Assembly: GCA_010094045.1 (NCBI GenBank)
Contig: ML986675.1
Span: 91,007 to 155,006 of the forward strand
Length of the DNA: 64,000 nt
DNA from: Lojkania enalia
Lineage: Eukaryota > Ascomycota > Dothideomycetes > Pleosporales
Direction: 5' to 3'
How positions within the stretch are numbered: the stretch's first letter is position 1; every line of letters starts with the position of its first letter. The translations under genes were made by a program, and so were the position numbers. The notes below the pieces were generated by a model. The model was not told where the DNA came from, searched no databases, and worked only from the letters and a program-made list of their open reading frames with translations. Shown piece after piece: positions 36,904-47,251 of the stretch.

Positions 36904-38053
36904 TCGACTTATGACTCATTGATGCATTGCTTCGCAACAGTATTCGTTGAGGGAGCGAATATTTTGTAGTGGAGGCAGCAACGAGTCATTGGGGTTAAAG
37001 GGAAAACACGCAAGTTAGTCAAGGATTGACGCTAAGCCATGGCCGCCATAGTCAAATTACGCAGAATTTGTTGCTAATAGAATACGCATCAGCCAGATTT
37101 GGATACTCACTGCTCGATGTAATCTCTCGCTCTCAAATGCCAGCATTCGTGAGAACCTAGGTGGTCTGTGGATGTTCCTTGAGAAAGATCGTACAATTCA
37201 TCCGATGGCTATAAGACGGACTAGTTGGATTGATTTCTGGACATGATTGCTACGGCTTTTTCGCCACAACCATAGCCAGGGGTATTTTCAATATCGCCAA
37301 AATATGTCGCGGAAAAACTGTGTAAGGAACATTATATCATCGGTAAAGTACTCATTTGAGAACCCATTGAACGATGCTACAATAATGTAAGCGAAGGGCG
37401 GCTTGAGGTTAAAGATAGTATGCATCAAGAGACTCGCGCAACTTCAATAATGTTGTTTCCCGGATACTAGAGTCTGGATGTGGCAGCACTTCACCAATCA
37501 GAACACTACACACTTGCCCCGCTTACCGAGAGTGCTATACATATATACTCAACGCCCTTCAAAATAAACGAGACAAAACAAAATGGGCTCCCCGGGAGTT
37601 GTTTGGTCAGATCGTGCCTCAATTTCTGCCATTCCGAATAAGCGGAATGGCGCCTGAAGTCACAATTGTAATAATACAGCTTGCTCTTTGCAGATGTAGG
37701 AACTCGTCGCAGGACTAATAATTGTATAATCAATGTTTTAGGCATCCTATGTCTATATAAATAAATAGTTTCAGCCTATCTTCTAAATTCTAAAGTAACG
37801 CCAGCAGATCTATTCACCTTGAATAAGGAGTGGACTGGTGGTCTAGTAGCCGGGTGGGTGGTCACAAGCGAAAAGCACCTGTAGATCCATAGGCTCTTAA
37901 GAAGAGAAAGATCCTAGTTTGGTGAAGCGAAACCGAATGAGGGACCGCAACTAGAAGCATTAGCTAGGGGGGTCTGTCCTGAGACAAGTAACTCCCACCG
38001 AGCCGGGCTTTAGAGGTAGCCGGCAAGTATCTCTGTTTTGTTTTTTTACTGCT
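36904..38053. other. Non-coding island DNA
   Basis: No supported gene. A 79-codon minus frame at 37506-37745 has no recognisable motif. T-run at 38038-38047, next to the third solo LTR. Confidence 0.4.
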
Positions 38054-38058
38054 GGGAC

Positions 38059-38207
38059 TGTCACATGTTTCTACTATCCTATTATAGTTGGTCTGTTTTC
38101 AGGCCTATATAGTCTCGCCATCGCCAGCTTCTACCGAAGCAGGCCACTTACCCTCCTTCAATACATCAATATTTGCCTCAGCAATTGATGCTCCCTGATG
38201 CACGACA
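38059..38207 (-). mobile_element. Solo LTR, copy C (inverted)
   Basis: 149 bp in the opposite orientation to copies A and B. The plus strand starts TGTCACATGTTT and ends GCACGACA, with a perfect 5-bp direct repeat GGGAC at 38054-38058 and 38208-38212. Its sequence lies close to the majority of the three copies. Confidence 0.82.
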
Positions 38208-38388
38208 GGGACTCCTCTTTTTTTTGCGTGTTGCTGTGAAATATATAAAGTCTCGCAATGACAAGAGCCTAGTATATCTCTTTATCAGGCCTAAGGCCAC
38301 ATTAACTAGTGAGAGGTATTTACATTCACCCCATTCTCAACATATCTCTGATTGAAAAACCTGAAGGCGCGGCATTTCCCCTTCTTTT

Positions 38389-38412
38389 ACTATTATTATT
38401 ATTATTATTTTT

Positions 38413-38445
<33 letters not shown>

Positions 38446-38447
38446 AT
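38389..38447. repeat. Compound trinucleotide microsatellite
   Basis: A run of ATT/TTA units passes directly into about nine GTT units and back to TTATTATG. It lies about 370 bp before the glyoxalase-like gene. Confidence 0.8.
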
Positions 38448-38810
38448 TATGCGAACCCGGTCTAACATCAAAGCGCGTTGGGTAGATATCAAGCGGACAG
38501 GGATCACGTGTCCGCGCTTCAGCCTTGGCTCGATTTAGGCTTGTGCGACATCTCCATCATCTACCAATAGTGCCTTCATCCTGTCGATTTCGCTGTACGA
38601 AGATGTGGATCAGTCCCAATTTTAATATCCCTATAAACATAAAGTACCAGACTAATACTACGGCTACATAAGGAACAGTACCCCGCGATCCCATGCGGGG
38701 AAGCTGTCCCCTCCCTCGGTGATGAACACCTTCGTCGAGCCAGCTTGCATCGCGATCCAACACCCACAAATGCATTCGATAGATCCTGACCCCATCTCTC
38801 TGGACTCAAT

Positions 38811-39897
38811 ATGTCTGGCGCAGAAAACGTAGGACTCCAATCGGCGGCTGGGCCAGTACCGACACGATTACGACAGATTGCGCTCGTAGTGAAGGACCTC
38901 GAACGCGCGAAGTACCTCCTAGTACGCTACACCGCGCTAAATGGAGAGGTATTATCTGACCTTGAGCGTAGACGCATATCATAGGTACGGAAGTTGTGTT
39001 TGAAGATCCCACGGTGGAGCAATGGGGATTGAAGAATTTCTTGGGTAGGTACGCGCCGCGCTACCTCATCGCTCAACTCACAATATTCATAGTACCTCTC
39101 GGCGGCGATTTCATCGAAGTATGTACCCTCCAACGACTGTAATGCAATCTCCTGACCACTTCAGGTCGTCGCGCCGTTCGAAGAGAGCACGACCGCTAGT
39201 CGCTTACTCGAGAAGCGAGGCGATGGCGGGTACATGATTATAATGCAGACCGAGGATGCGAAGAAGCGACGAGAATACATAGAATCAAAAGGACTAGCAA
39301 AGGTTATATGGGGATACGAGCGCGGAGATACTGTCTGTGTGCAGTATCATCCCAAGGGAGTCAAGGGTACATTCATCCTGCCCGGATTTTAATTGCAGGG
39401 TGAAATGGTTGGCTGACGTGGTGTGGCTAGGCGGCATGATGCCTGAAGTCGATTCTCAAGCCCCGTCCCTGAATAATCCTACGCCGCTAAAGTCTCGATT
39501 CTCGCCGTGGCACGCTTGCGGACTAGATTACGAAGTATATTCACTAATGATGAAGCGGTCCTCCCACCTCACATTGGAAGGGTGCGTGTTGCGGCTCGCT
39601 CCGGGGGATCTTGGCCACGAGGACGCCGCAAGGCAATGGGAGGAAATATTTGGGGTAGGCAGGAGTAGGGATCTTCTAGCGTTTACCAATGCCAGGCTCG
39701 GCTTTATACCGGGCCGAGACAGGGAGTCGGACGGCTTAATATCTATAACAGTCGGTGTGAATGGGAAGGACAAGTTCAATGCCATACTAGAGAGGGCGAG
39801 GAAAGAAGGTTTGTGTGGGGATGGCTGGATAAATATGTGTGGAGTCAAGTGGTTCTTCTTTCTCACAGGGCACGAGGGGGCAAGAGGAAGATTATAG
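38811..39897 (+). CDS. Glyoxalase-like domain protein
   Basis: Five exons, 38811-38921, 38972-39044, 39093-39118, 39165-39366 and 39431-39897, encode 292 residues. The third exon is only 26 nt. The chain reads LRQIALVVKDLERAKYLL, then IIGTEVVFEDPTVEQWGLKNFL, VPLGGDFIEVVAPFEEST, GDGGYMIIMQTEDAKKR, a GGMMPEVDS segment and a final HACGLDYEVYSL...GVNGKDKFNAI half. This is the vicinal-oxygen-chelate pattern with two weakly similar halves seen in fungal glyoxalase-like proteins; the histidine near the start of glyoxalase I metal sites is Ile-Ala here. Substrate unknown, probably cytosolic. An acceptor at 38971 was preferred to the later TAG/G because it alone keeps the frame. The gene is intact between decayed neighbours. 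Confidence 0.82.
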
Positions 39898-40432
39898 TTA
39901 TTGGGGGTATATTGTTTACATCTAATTAAGATAGGGAAGGCCTAGTACGCTTACCATACTAGAAAACTAGGCAGCCTACGAGGATGACCTACAAAAGCAG
40001 TGAACCACCCATGCCGGAAGCAAGGCTCATTCATCCACACGCCGCCAAATCTTTCATCCACCAATTTACTTGATGTAACAACCACCTTAAGAAAAACTCA
40101 ACTACCCAAAGCCGAGCCTCACTATGAGAAGCTTATTGTTACTGTATAAAAAATTTAATTAGTAGAAATTTTAGAGAATGACGTAGAGCAGAATTTCCAA
40201 TTGCATAAATGTTTTTCAATATTGACCGTTCCAGGAAACTATATTCATGAATTGGATTCTCTAGCCATATAGGCCGCACATATGATCAACCGAAGCAGTA
40301 ATCACGGAAGGGTTCATGGAAAATTTGATGATGAACCCTTCTTTTCATTGACTCTTCAACTAGCGCAGAATCCTGGAATGTAAAGTTTTTCTCGTTCCTA
40401 TCTGAAAGCCATCTTCCCCTAGGGGTACCATA
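39898..40432. other. Non-coding DNA
   Basis: 3' flank of the glyoxalase-like gene and AT-rich sequence with no recognised content. Confidence 0.45.
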
Positions 40433-40872
40433 TCAAAAGCAGCGAAGGTGTGGGAGTATTGATGTTGTGTTGCCAACTAGGTTTGATAGGATACCATTCT
40501 GGCTGGTAATCTGGTGGACCATCTCACTAGGGACGTCATAAAGGCAGGCTTGTCTGATATTTCGCGAGAAAAGCGTTGACAGCATTAGCAAGTCGTAAGC
40601 CCTACCAGGAATAGCGATTGCATCAACCCAAATAGAGTCCAGTTGCTCGAAGCCCAGGTAAAATACCAGTAGCATAGACATGACGGAGGCCTACATCGAA
40701 TGTCGGCTTTATAGAAGAACAAACAACGGAGGCTTCCCTTGAACTTTTTGAGAGTGTCAGTGGTTGCTGCAAAATAGTGGCCGTCATACCAGCTGTCGAG
40801 TATACATTCATATGAGAATTCTTCCGAGGCTTCACACAATCTAATCAAAAGCGCCACTGTCGTTTTGTTCAC
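40433..40872 (-). pseudogene. Possible third HET fragment
   Basis: The minus strand has two overlapping frames. The first begins MNKTTVALLIRLCEASEEFSYECILDSWYDGHYF, which recalls the YECLSYVWGD entry of HET domains. The second contains LGFEQLDSIWVDAIAIPGR, which recalls the WVDAICINQ core. The spacing (about 60 codons) is right for a HET domain, but a frameshift lies between and the motifs are degraded. Assignment rests on these two motifs only. Confidence 0.35.
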
Positions 40873-40897
40873 GTGACCATAGTATAGGCTCAGATTC

Positions 40898-41709
40898 TTA
40901 ATGTTGGAAGTATCTTAATAGAAAACTATAGAGAGTGTGATAGTTGCCGTTTATTGCCTCCACTGGGACCCTAAATGGGAACATCCATCTCTTGAAGGGG
41001 TTCAGATTTGAAAAGTTTCTCAAGATGACGGATATCGCAGGGCCAATTTTCGAGATGGACCTTTTGTGGTTGGTGGAAGGTCGGAAGTGGGAGTGGTTCG
41101 AAAATACGTCCTTTCGAAGAGATCTCATCCCGGGCTGTAAAAGCCGTATCTACTGCGTTCGTAGGAGAACCCACGGTGCGAGGGCAGCAATTCGAAGTAG
41201 TAGTTAGCAGCTAAGTGACGTTCAGAACATGCACGATCAGTAACGCAGATAAGGAGGCACCGCTCATGTTCTTTTCTTCTAGCCGTTCAACCCAAAGTTT
41301 CTTATCTAGGCCTTCCAATTCCAGTGCGTTTACCGTCATGATGAAGAGGCTCGAATCTTCGGGAGACACCTTCTGATAATTCCACCACCCTTCATCCGTG
41401 AGGCCCATATTCAACACTCAAATCAGAACGGCGAAATTGGGATATTGAAGCACAGTTCGGAGAAACGACAGCAAGTCATATTCCCAGCACTTGTGGCAAA
41501 GAAACTCTGTGGCGACTCTTTTGAGTGGTTTGACTCAACAAAGATTGTAGTAACCCTATTGATATTTTGGAAGACTTCGAAACAATCTTGAGGAAGACTT
41601 CATCCAGACAATCCATAACTGATGTGCGAGCTTGAAGGCGAGGCTGATCCGTCCGGAGGTCTCTCGCGTGCAACGAGACGGTATTGTGGTCGTCTACTAG
41701 TTCAGTCAT
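40898..41709 (-). pseudogene. Broken gene of unknown function
   Basis: Minus-strand frames in order: 41709-41476 with MDCLDEVFLKIVSKSSKI and GLLQSLLSQ; 41417-41211 with GLTDEGWWNYQKVSPEDSSLF and ALELEGLDKKLWVERLEE; 41174-40971 with KVHLENWPCDIRHLEKLFKS. Composition and phrase length look like real protein, the last two like irregular leucine-rich segments, but they sit in different frames with stops between and no convincing splice sites. It may be a decayed F-box/leucine-rich type protein. I do not recognise it. Confidence 0.35.
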
Positions 41710-43093
41710 GGCTGTCGAAGGTGCTTGGATTTCGAGTGCTGATCAGGAGGTGGTGGAAGGGAGAAGAGTTCCACTTAAATAGGCAGAGCGGCAGGGCTCG
41801 CTTTATAGACAGTGGGAACAAATGTGCGCCGCGGCCTAGATGGAGACAAATCAACAGGTACAAGGAGTCCAGCCTCAAATAAAGGTGGCTATGACGCCAT
41901 TGAAGAATTTCACTAGACTAGACCATTGCCTCAAGCTATGAGATCTTTCCCTTCCAGGATTGAAATAATATTGTGAATTTCACTCGCTATCCGCATGTTG
42001 ATGATCCACCGCTGCACCAAAAACGTTGATTTCACCACTTTTGGAAGGTGTGGCGAAGCCGCCATAAATCACTCTTAACCTTCATCTACCACTGCTCAGA
42101 ATCAAAATTATCTTCCAGGACAAATGTTCCCTTTAGTACCTCCACTATTTAGCTAAGTTTCGCGTAACATTATAGTCTAGCTAACCAAATAACCGGGTGT
42201 GACGATAGTAGTTGTCATTTCATAGTAGCAATCCGCAATTTTGGTTTATTTGATCGATGTGGAAGAGAAGATATAACAACACACGGCGTAGGCCTTGGCT
42301 GATATGATGCTTCAAACTCACCAATACGACGTAATGCAGTCGGAAGCTCCATCCCAGGACAACAATGCAATCGAAATCATTGCGAAGGCAATTAAAAGTA
42401 TCTTAGAATATATCGTAGAACATGAATAATTATTCTCTTTCTAGTCGAATGGATCACTTTAACCTTAGAAGCGGTTATTAATGTCCAGTTGATCCTATCT
42501 CCTTGAATCTAATGTCTCTATGGCAGTTGTATAACGCCATATTGTCACTTCAATAGTGAGCACAGCCACTGATTGAATTCTACAGAAGGCATAGAAGATA
42601 ATTGAACAAGAATTTTACGAAAACGGGAAAATTTTATCAAGCCTGTGACGAAGATATAATGGGCTAGATACATGGTTTATTCGCTAGATAGAGACATAGT
42701 GAAAACATGACTAATAAATAGAACGACATTAATAGATCTACAAAACAGATTTCCACTCCAGTGTCTTCTTCCAACCCCTTCTATTCCATATATTCCTGCT
42801 TCATAATCTACATATTATACTTAGCTGACGAACTGCCCACGTCGAAGGGCTCCAAGCCTGAGATATGCACGGCCATGCTCCTAAGCCCGCAATAGCGTAA
42901 GTGCGAGCCATGGTTCGAGTTCGCTAGGGCCCACATATTTTGGTTTTTTCTATTTGCTTTATATTTCATACGCATTCATAGTGTATTCTCTACCTAGGAT
43001 ACGCATAAAAAGGAGCAAACACTGTTCACAGATAGCAAGGTGTTCTTTTTGCCTGCAAATTTCGGTCACGGCATGGAGATGAAGTGCGCCTAT
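41710..43093. other. Non-coding right edge of the island
   Basis: AT-rich with dense stops; no recognised gene or repeat. The last part is the 3' flank of the WD40-like gene. Confidence 0.5.
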
Positions 43094-44767
43094 TCACTGA
43101 GCAGTCAACAGCTCTGCTCCCTTCTCAGCCCAAGCCTTTCTCGCAGCGCTCCCTTCACCCTCCTTCGGCTTAGCATGCATGGTAATGTTCACGTACTTTC
43201 CAGTTTCCGGATACTCCTTCGATGCCTTCTTCTTCTCCCACCACGATCGAGGCCCTAGGCCGGAGGGTTTCCACGACGAAGTTCGCCAGTATCTTACTTT
43301 GCAATCTCCGTCAACAGTAATATAGGAGCCCCCCTCTTCAGCCGGGATATAATGAAGTCCATCATTGGTCCAAGCTACCTGCAGCCCATTCGGCCTCTTG
43401 AAGAGCTCCTTAGTGTTCATCTGAGAGTCCCAGACTAGATACGAGCCATCAGAGATGGTAAGTCCTAGCTTCTTTCCATTGTCAAACCACTGAACACTCG
43501 AAATCTGCGCGAAAGAGAAGAATTCCCTTGTAGGATCGGGTGCGAATTCATATAGCTGAACAATCTCCCCGTTCTCCGGACCATCCAAGACCTTCCAGAC
43601 GATCGCTTTGCGCCCCTCGCACAGGGCAATCTGTTTGCCATCATAGTTCCATGTAAAATTTCTACACCAATCAGACGGACGATGCGGCAATTCGGATATT
43701 AGCTGGCCATCCGCAACAGAATGGAGTTTGACCTTCCTGCCATTTTCACAACTCCAGACGATGTATTCTGAGTCCGGAGAAAAGGCCGCGGACCAGCACT
43801 GGCCGCCGTGGTTCTCAACCCATTGCAAAGACCCGTCGGCGCCATTGTACATTCGCATAGTGCCGTCCCAGGCAACGGTAGCGATATGTTGATCGTCGGG
43901 GCTAAAAGAAAACCACATGATGTTATCCGTGTGACCCCGCATACGGAATTGCTCCTCCCCGGACTCGATATCCAAAACGACGACCTGGTGGCACTGATCT
44001 GAGCTGGGCTTTCCGGGCTTATCGGAGATCTCGTTCGTACGGAACATGAGCTTCTTGCCATCGCTGCTAAACGGCGAAGAACCAAAACTCCCCGCGCACG
44101 CATTATCAAAAATCGCGTTGGATCGTCTACGGTGATCGGCTGCCACCTCGCGCAAGGCTCGTTCGAACTTGGCCAGAAGCTCCGAGGCGTCGATGAAATC
44201 CTTGGACCACTCGTGCTTTTCTTCCAGCTCCGGAGCGATGCTTTCAACCGCTTTACGTGCAAATTTAGATGTATCGATCGGCTCTTCCTGGTCCAGAAGA
44301 CGACCGTTCTTGTCTAGATCCCAGAGGATCAACTTCTCAGTGCATAGCGCACCGCGCTCGCGGATGGTAGGAACGGCAGTAAGCAGAGTATATGCAGGAC
44401 GTCCATATGAGTCGCCAGCCCCTTCTTCATCGGAACAGCGTATTATTGGTGAGAAGTAGGGCTGTCCAGCTCCATCAAGCTCCTGCCGCAGCTCTTGACT
44501 CTGGATATCGTATATCCAGATCTTGTCCTTGAAGCCAATCGCAAGCAGTTTGGCATCGCCACTTACGGCGCTTCGGATGCTAGAATAAGCCCTTCCTCTA
44601 TTGTCGGGTGGGTAGTCGGGAAGAGGAAATGAGTCCGACTCTTTGCCCCATTCTTTAGGGTTTTCGGGTGCCCATTCCGCTGACTTGGAATCCAACTGGA
44701 AGTCGTGGACAGGCTCAAGCGGCAGGTCGTAAGCGTCCAAAAAGTCCTCACGAGAAATCGAAGGCAT
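43094..44767 (-). CDS. WD40-like beta-propeller protein
   Basis: An intronless frame of 557 residues. Repeats of beta-propeller type are visible: SAVSGDAKLLAIGFKDKIWIYD near residue 70, MRGHTDNIMWFSFSPDDQHIATVAWDGTMRMY near 280, GQCWSAAFSPDSEYIVWSCENG near 325, CRNFTWNYDGKQIALCEGRKAIVWK near 365 and ISSVQWFDNGKKLGLTISDGSYLVWD near 415. The repeats are irregular, with only one GH..W/D pattern of the classical kind, so it is a divergent WD40/quinoprotein-like propeller with a helical insert (about 170-215) and a basic tail. No signal peptide. Such proteins are usually interaction platforms; no partner can be read from the neighbours. Confidence 0.8.
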   Translation of the reverse strand: MPSISREDFLDAYDLPLEPVHDFQLDSKSAEWAPENPKEWGKESDSFPLPDYPPDNRGRAYSSIRSAVSGDAKLLAIGFKDKIWIYDIQSQELRQELDGAGQPYFSPIIRCSDEEGAGDSYGRPAYTLLTAVPTIRERGALCTEKLILWDLDKNGRLLDQEEPIDTSKFARKAVESIAPELEEKHEWSKDFIDASELLAKFERALREVAADHRRRSNAIFDNACAGSFGSSPFSSDGKKLMFRTNEISDKPGKPSSDQCHQVVVLDIESGEEQFRMRGHTDNIMWFSFSPDDQHIATVAWDGTMRMYNGADGSLQWVENHGGQCWSAAFSPDSEYIVWSCENGRKVKLHSVADGQLISELPHRPSDWCRNFTWNYDGKQIALCEGRKAIVWKVLDGPENGEIVQLYEFAPDPTREFFSFAQISSVQWFDNGKKLGLTISDGSYLVWDSQMNTKELFKRPNGLQVAWTNDGLHYIPAEEGGSYITVDGDCKVRYWRTSSWKPSGLGPRSWWEKKKASKEYPETGKYVNITMHAKPKEGEGSAARKAWAEKGAELLTAQ

Positions 44768-45239
44768 GTTGATAGATGAGGTCGGTCCTTTTCTTCTGCG
44801 GAAGAGATCGGTGGTGGTGTTTTACAATTGAATGAGTTGCTGCCTAGAACCTTGGTAAGATCCTCGATGTTGGTCGACCAATCAAGTTCAGATGTCTCGG
44901 ATGATCCTATCAACTCCAGCCCGCAAAGGGATTAGTATTCATTATTAGAATTCTAGGCGGTTGATCTACATATTGCCACACTCGGTCGCCCAAGTAGTAC
45001 TACACAAGGTCATGGATGTTGCAGGAGAATGTTCGAATGTCAAGCTTGCCACAACAGATGAAAGAAGAAATATGTCACAGGACTAGTTATTACCTCTGAA
45101 CACCATATTATCATAATGAGATACTAAAATAACGTTATGGGTATCTAATGAAGAGAAAATCCAATCTGTGAACTGCAAGTGCCCAATGCCCAAGCATCAG
45201 ATACTTCCAGCCAGCTTGAACAAGCCGTCCTCTCGACAT
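44768..45239. other. Promoter of the WD40-like gene and 3' flank of the membrane protein gene
   Basis: Short intergenic region between two minus-strand genes; nothing specific seen. Confidence 0.5.
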
Positions 45240-46133
45240 CTACTTTAGATAACCCATGCCTAACCCCATTCCACTTAATCTCCCCAGAGGCTCTGCACTC
45301 CTTGGCCTCGCGGGTCTAGGATCACTAATCATCCCCTTGTCAACCCAAGGAGCAACATCGTCAACATCCTTCCTCTCCCTCAAGAACCCCGGTTTCGGCA
45401 CACTGAGCAAACCATTCTCCAGCCAAGCCGTCCTGGGCTTGCTGATACTCCCTTTATCTAACCATCCAGCCTCAAACTGCTTCTCATCAGCGTCTTTGCC
45501 ACTCCCGTGACTACCCTGGCTCTCGCGATTACTGCGTCGCGACGGAGCGCGAGAGTCGGGCCCGTCGCCAAAGATCCGGAATCCGAGGCGGGAGCCCAGC
45601 TTCGAGCGGCGAATTGGAATCTCGGAGACGTCGATGCGGCGGCGACGATAGAGCCATATGCCGAGTGCGACGAAGAGAGAGACTATGATTACAGCTCCGC
45701 CAGCGATCCCAGCGATTGCGCCTGCACTTAATGGGAATGTTGACGGTTCGGTTCGGATGGGTGTCGGAGCGGGATTCGGATTGAGCCCTATTTCGTTTCC
45801 AGGGTTTGCGTCGCTAGTCGAGCCTGTGTTCAGATTTGTAGGCTGTGGTACAGGTGCGGGTGCTGGCGGCACGGCACTCGGGGAGCTGCTGATGATGATG
45901 CTTCCGGTGGCCGTTGCGGAAGGCGTTGTGGAGGGAGTGACTGGTCTTGGTGGCGGCTGGCTCTTCACTGGTGCCGGTTCGTTACCAGTCTCTCCTGTTC
46001 TGTCTGGGATAGCTTGGCGGTTGTGGAGTTGGACGTGGTTTATTGTATACGCGGGGAAGGGGGTCGCGCTGGCGGTAGAGCATATCGAAATGATTATGAA
46101 CGTAATATAAAGGGCTAGAGTCGACGAGCGCAT
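45240..46133 (-). CDS. Single-pass membrane protein with triple cytoplasmic repeat
   Basis: 297 residues, no intron. Residues 1-23 are a signal peptide ending near TASA. A Pro/Thr/Ser-rich stalk (about 45-135) looks like an O-mannosylated wall-spanning segment. One membrane helix lies at about 137-161 (GAIAGIAGGAVIIVSLFVALG), followed by the stop-transfer LYRRRR. The tail of ~135 residues carries three copies of one motif at 224-236, 237-249 and 263-275: WLDKGSISKPRTA, WLENGLLSVPKPG and WVDKGMISDPRPA. The layout is like that of fungal cell-wall sensors of the Mid2/Wsc type, but no Cys-rich WSC domain is present and the repeat is not one I know. The frame stays open upstream to 46601; I start at the Met that makes a signal peptide. 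Confidence 0.7.
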   Translation of the reverse strand: MRSSTLALYITFIIISICSTASATPFPAYTINHVQLHNRQAIPDRTGETGNEPAPVKSQPPPRPVTPSTTPSATATGSIIISSSPSAVPPAPAPVPQPTNLNTGSTSDANPGNEIGLNPNPAPTPIRTEPSTFPLSAGAIAGIAGGAVIIVSLFVALGIWLYRRRRIDVSEIPIRRSKLGSRLGFRIFGDGPDSRAPSRRSNRESQGSHGSGKDADEKQFEAGWLDKGSISKPRTAWLENGLLSVPKPGFLRERKDVDDVAPWVDKGMISDPRPARPRSAEPLGRLSGMGLGMGYLK

Positions 46134-47251
46134 AGATGGGAAGATCAAACACGGCGGCGGCTTAGTTACGTAGGCTTCATATCCCGGCTGCTTTGAAGGC
46201 GCCGTGGGATTTGAATCTATCGAAGGGATGCACGACTGGGTTGATGACCCATTGTTGAAATATTTCGATAGGGGATGAGGTGTAAAGACTTTAGAGTACT
46301 GCACCAGCTCTGCGCCCTTATTGCATGGCGTTGCTCTACCAGGCCATGATCTATTCATAATCAGCGTTAGTGCTGCTCTAAATGCTTGATGGGGAACATA
46401 CGTTGACTTCACTCTTCTTGCCGCCTTGCGCTGGGATTCTGATTTATGTGAATTTAATGACTTAAGTTGGCCACATCGAAGATGGTGAGAGGTGTAGTTG
46501 ACACCTGATTCGCAGCCACCTGCGCACGAGGCGCGAGTGGAACTGAAACATCGCCAAGAGTAAGTTGGCATGATGTTCTGGAAACTGTGGAGCCGGAGCA
46601 ACTCAAATAGTGTAAACTATCAGAATTCAGGGCCGATCGCAAGTAAGATTATTGACCGTACTCGAAATGAGCGCGAAAGAATAATGAGAATATGTCGCAA
46701 ACCTTTGGGCATTTGTGGTCGAGGCATACTGGCAAAATATTAGAGCCGCCGTCAAGTGGCGATTTCCGCTGCATCACAGCCGCATATCGATGGCAGAAGA
46801 GCCGCACCCTGAATCAAGATTCATCCAGTGCTGAACCCCAGTTTATCCAACGTGGTCGATGATTCGGAAAGATTATCTCGGCAATAACCGAGGCGCGCAA
46901 ATCTGGGGTAAACTCGATGCATGAACGGGCGTCAAGCAGCTCGCATCATCCGATGTCGCAGATTCAATTTTAGCCGCACGTGCTAGGGTAATATGTGCGG
47001 TACTCGGGGCTACATCGTTCTAGAAAAGAATTCACGGATTTCTCGAAAAATATCAATTTGGTTAAGAGTATACCGTTGTAGACAATGGAAGTCGCTTCGG
47101 TTGAATTGCATAAAACCGCAGGAAGCTCGCCGGTCCTAGAGGCATGGAAGCTCCGGATTATATTCTGGGGTTTGCCAGATGCATTGTCGCAGAAGGAAAT
47201 GAAAGATGTAAAAGACCTCACAGGAAATATTCAGCAACGGAGAGATTTCGC
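46134..47251. other. Intergenic region between membrane protein and sulfite oxidase genes
   Basis: Includes the open but unconvincing upstream extension of the membrane protein frame (46134-46601), with Ser/Lys/Arg-rich translation and no domain. The rest is empty. Confidence 0.45.

Noticed and set aside
25364..38207. A ~30-codon frame (QGASIAEANIDVLKEG...) readable in two of the three solo LTR copies
   Set aside because: The frame has a stop in the third copy, starts at no consistent Met and lies inside an LTR, which is normally non-coding. Probably chance.
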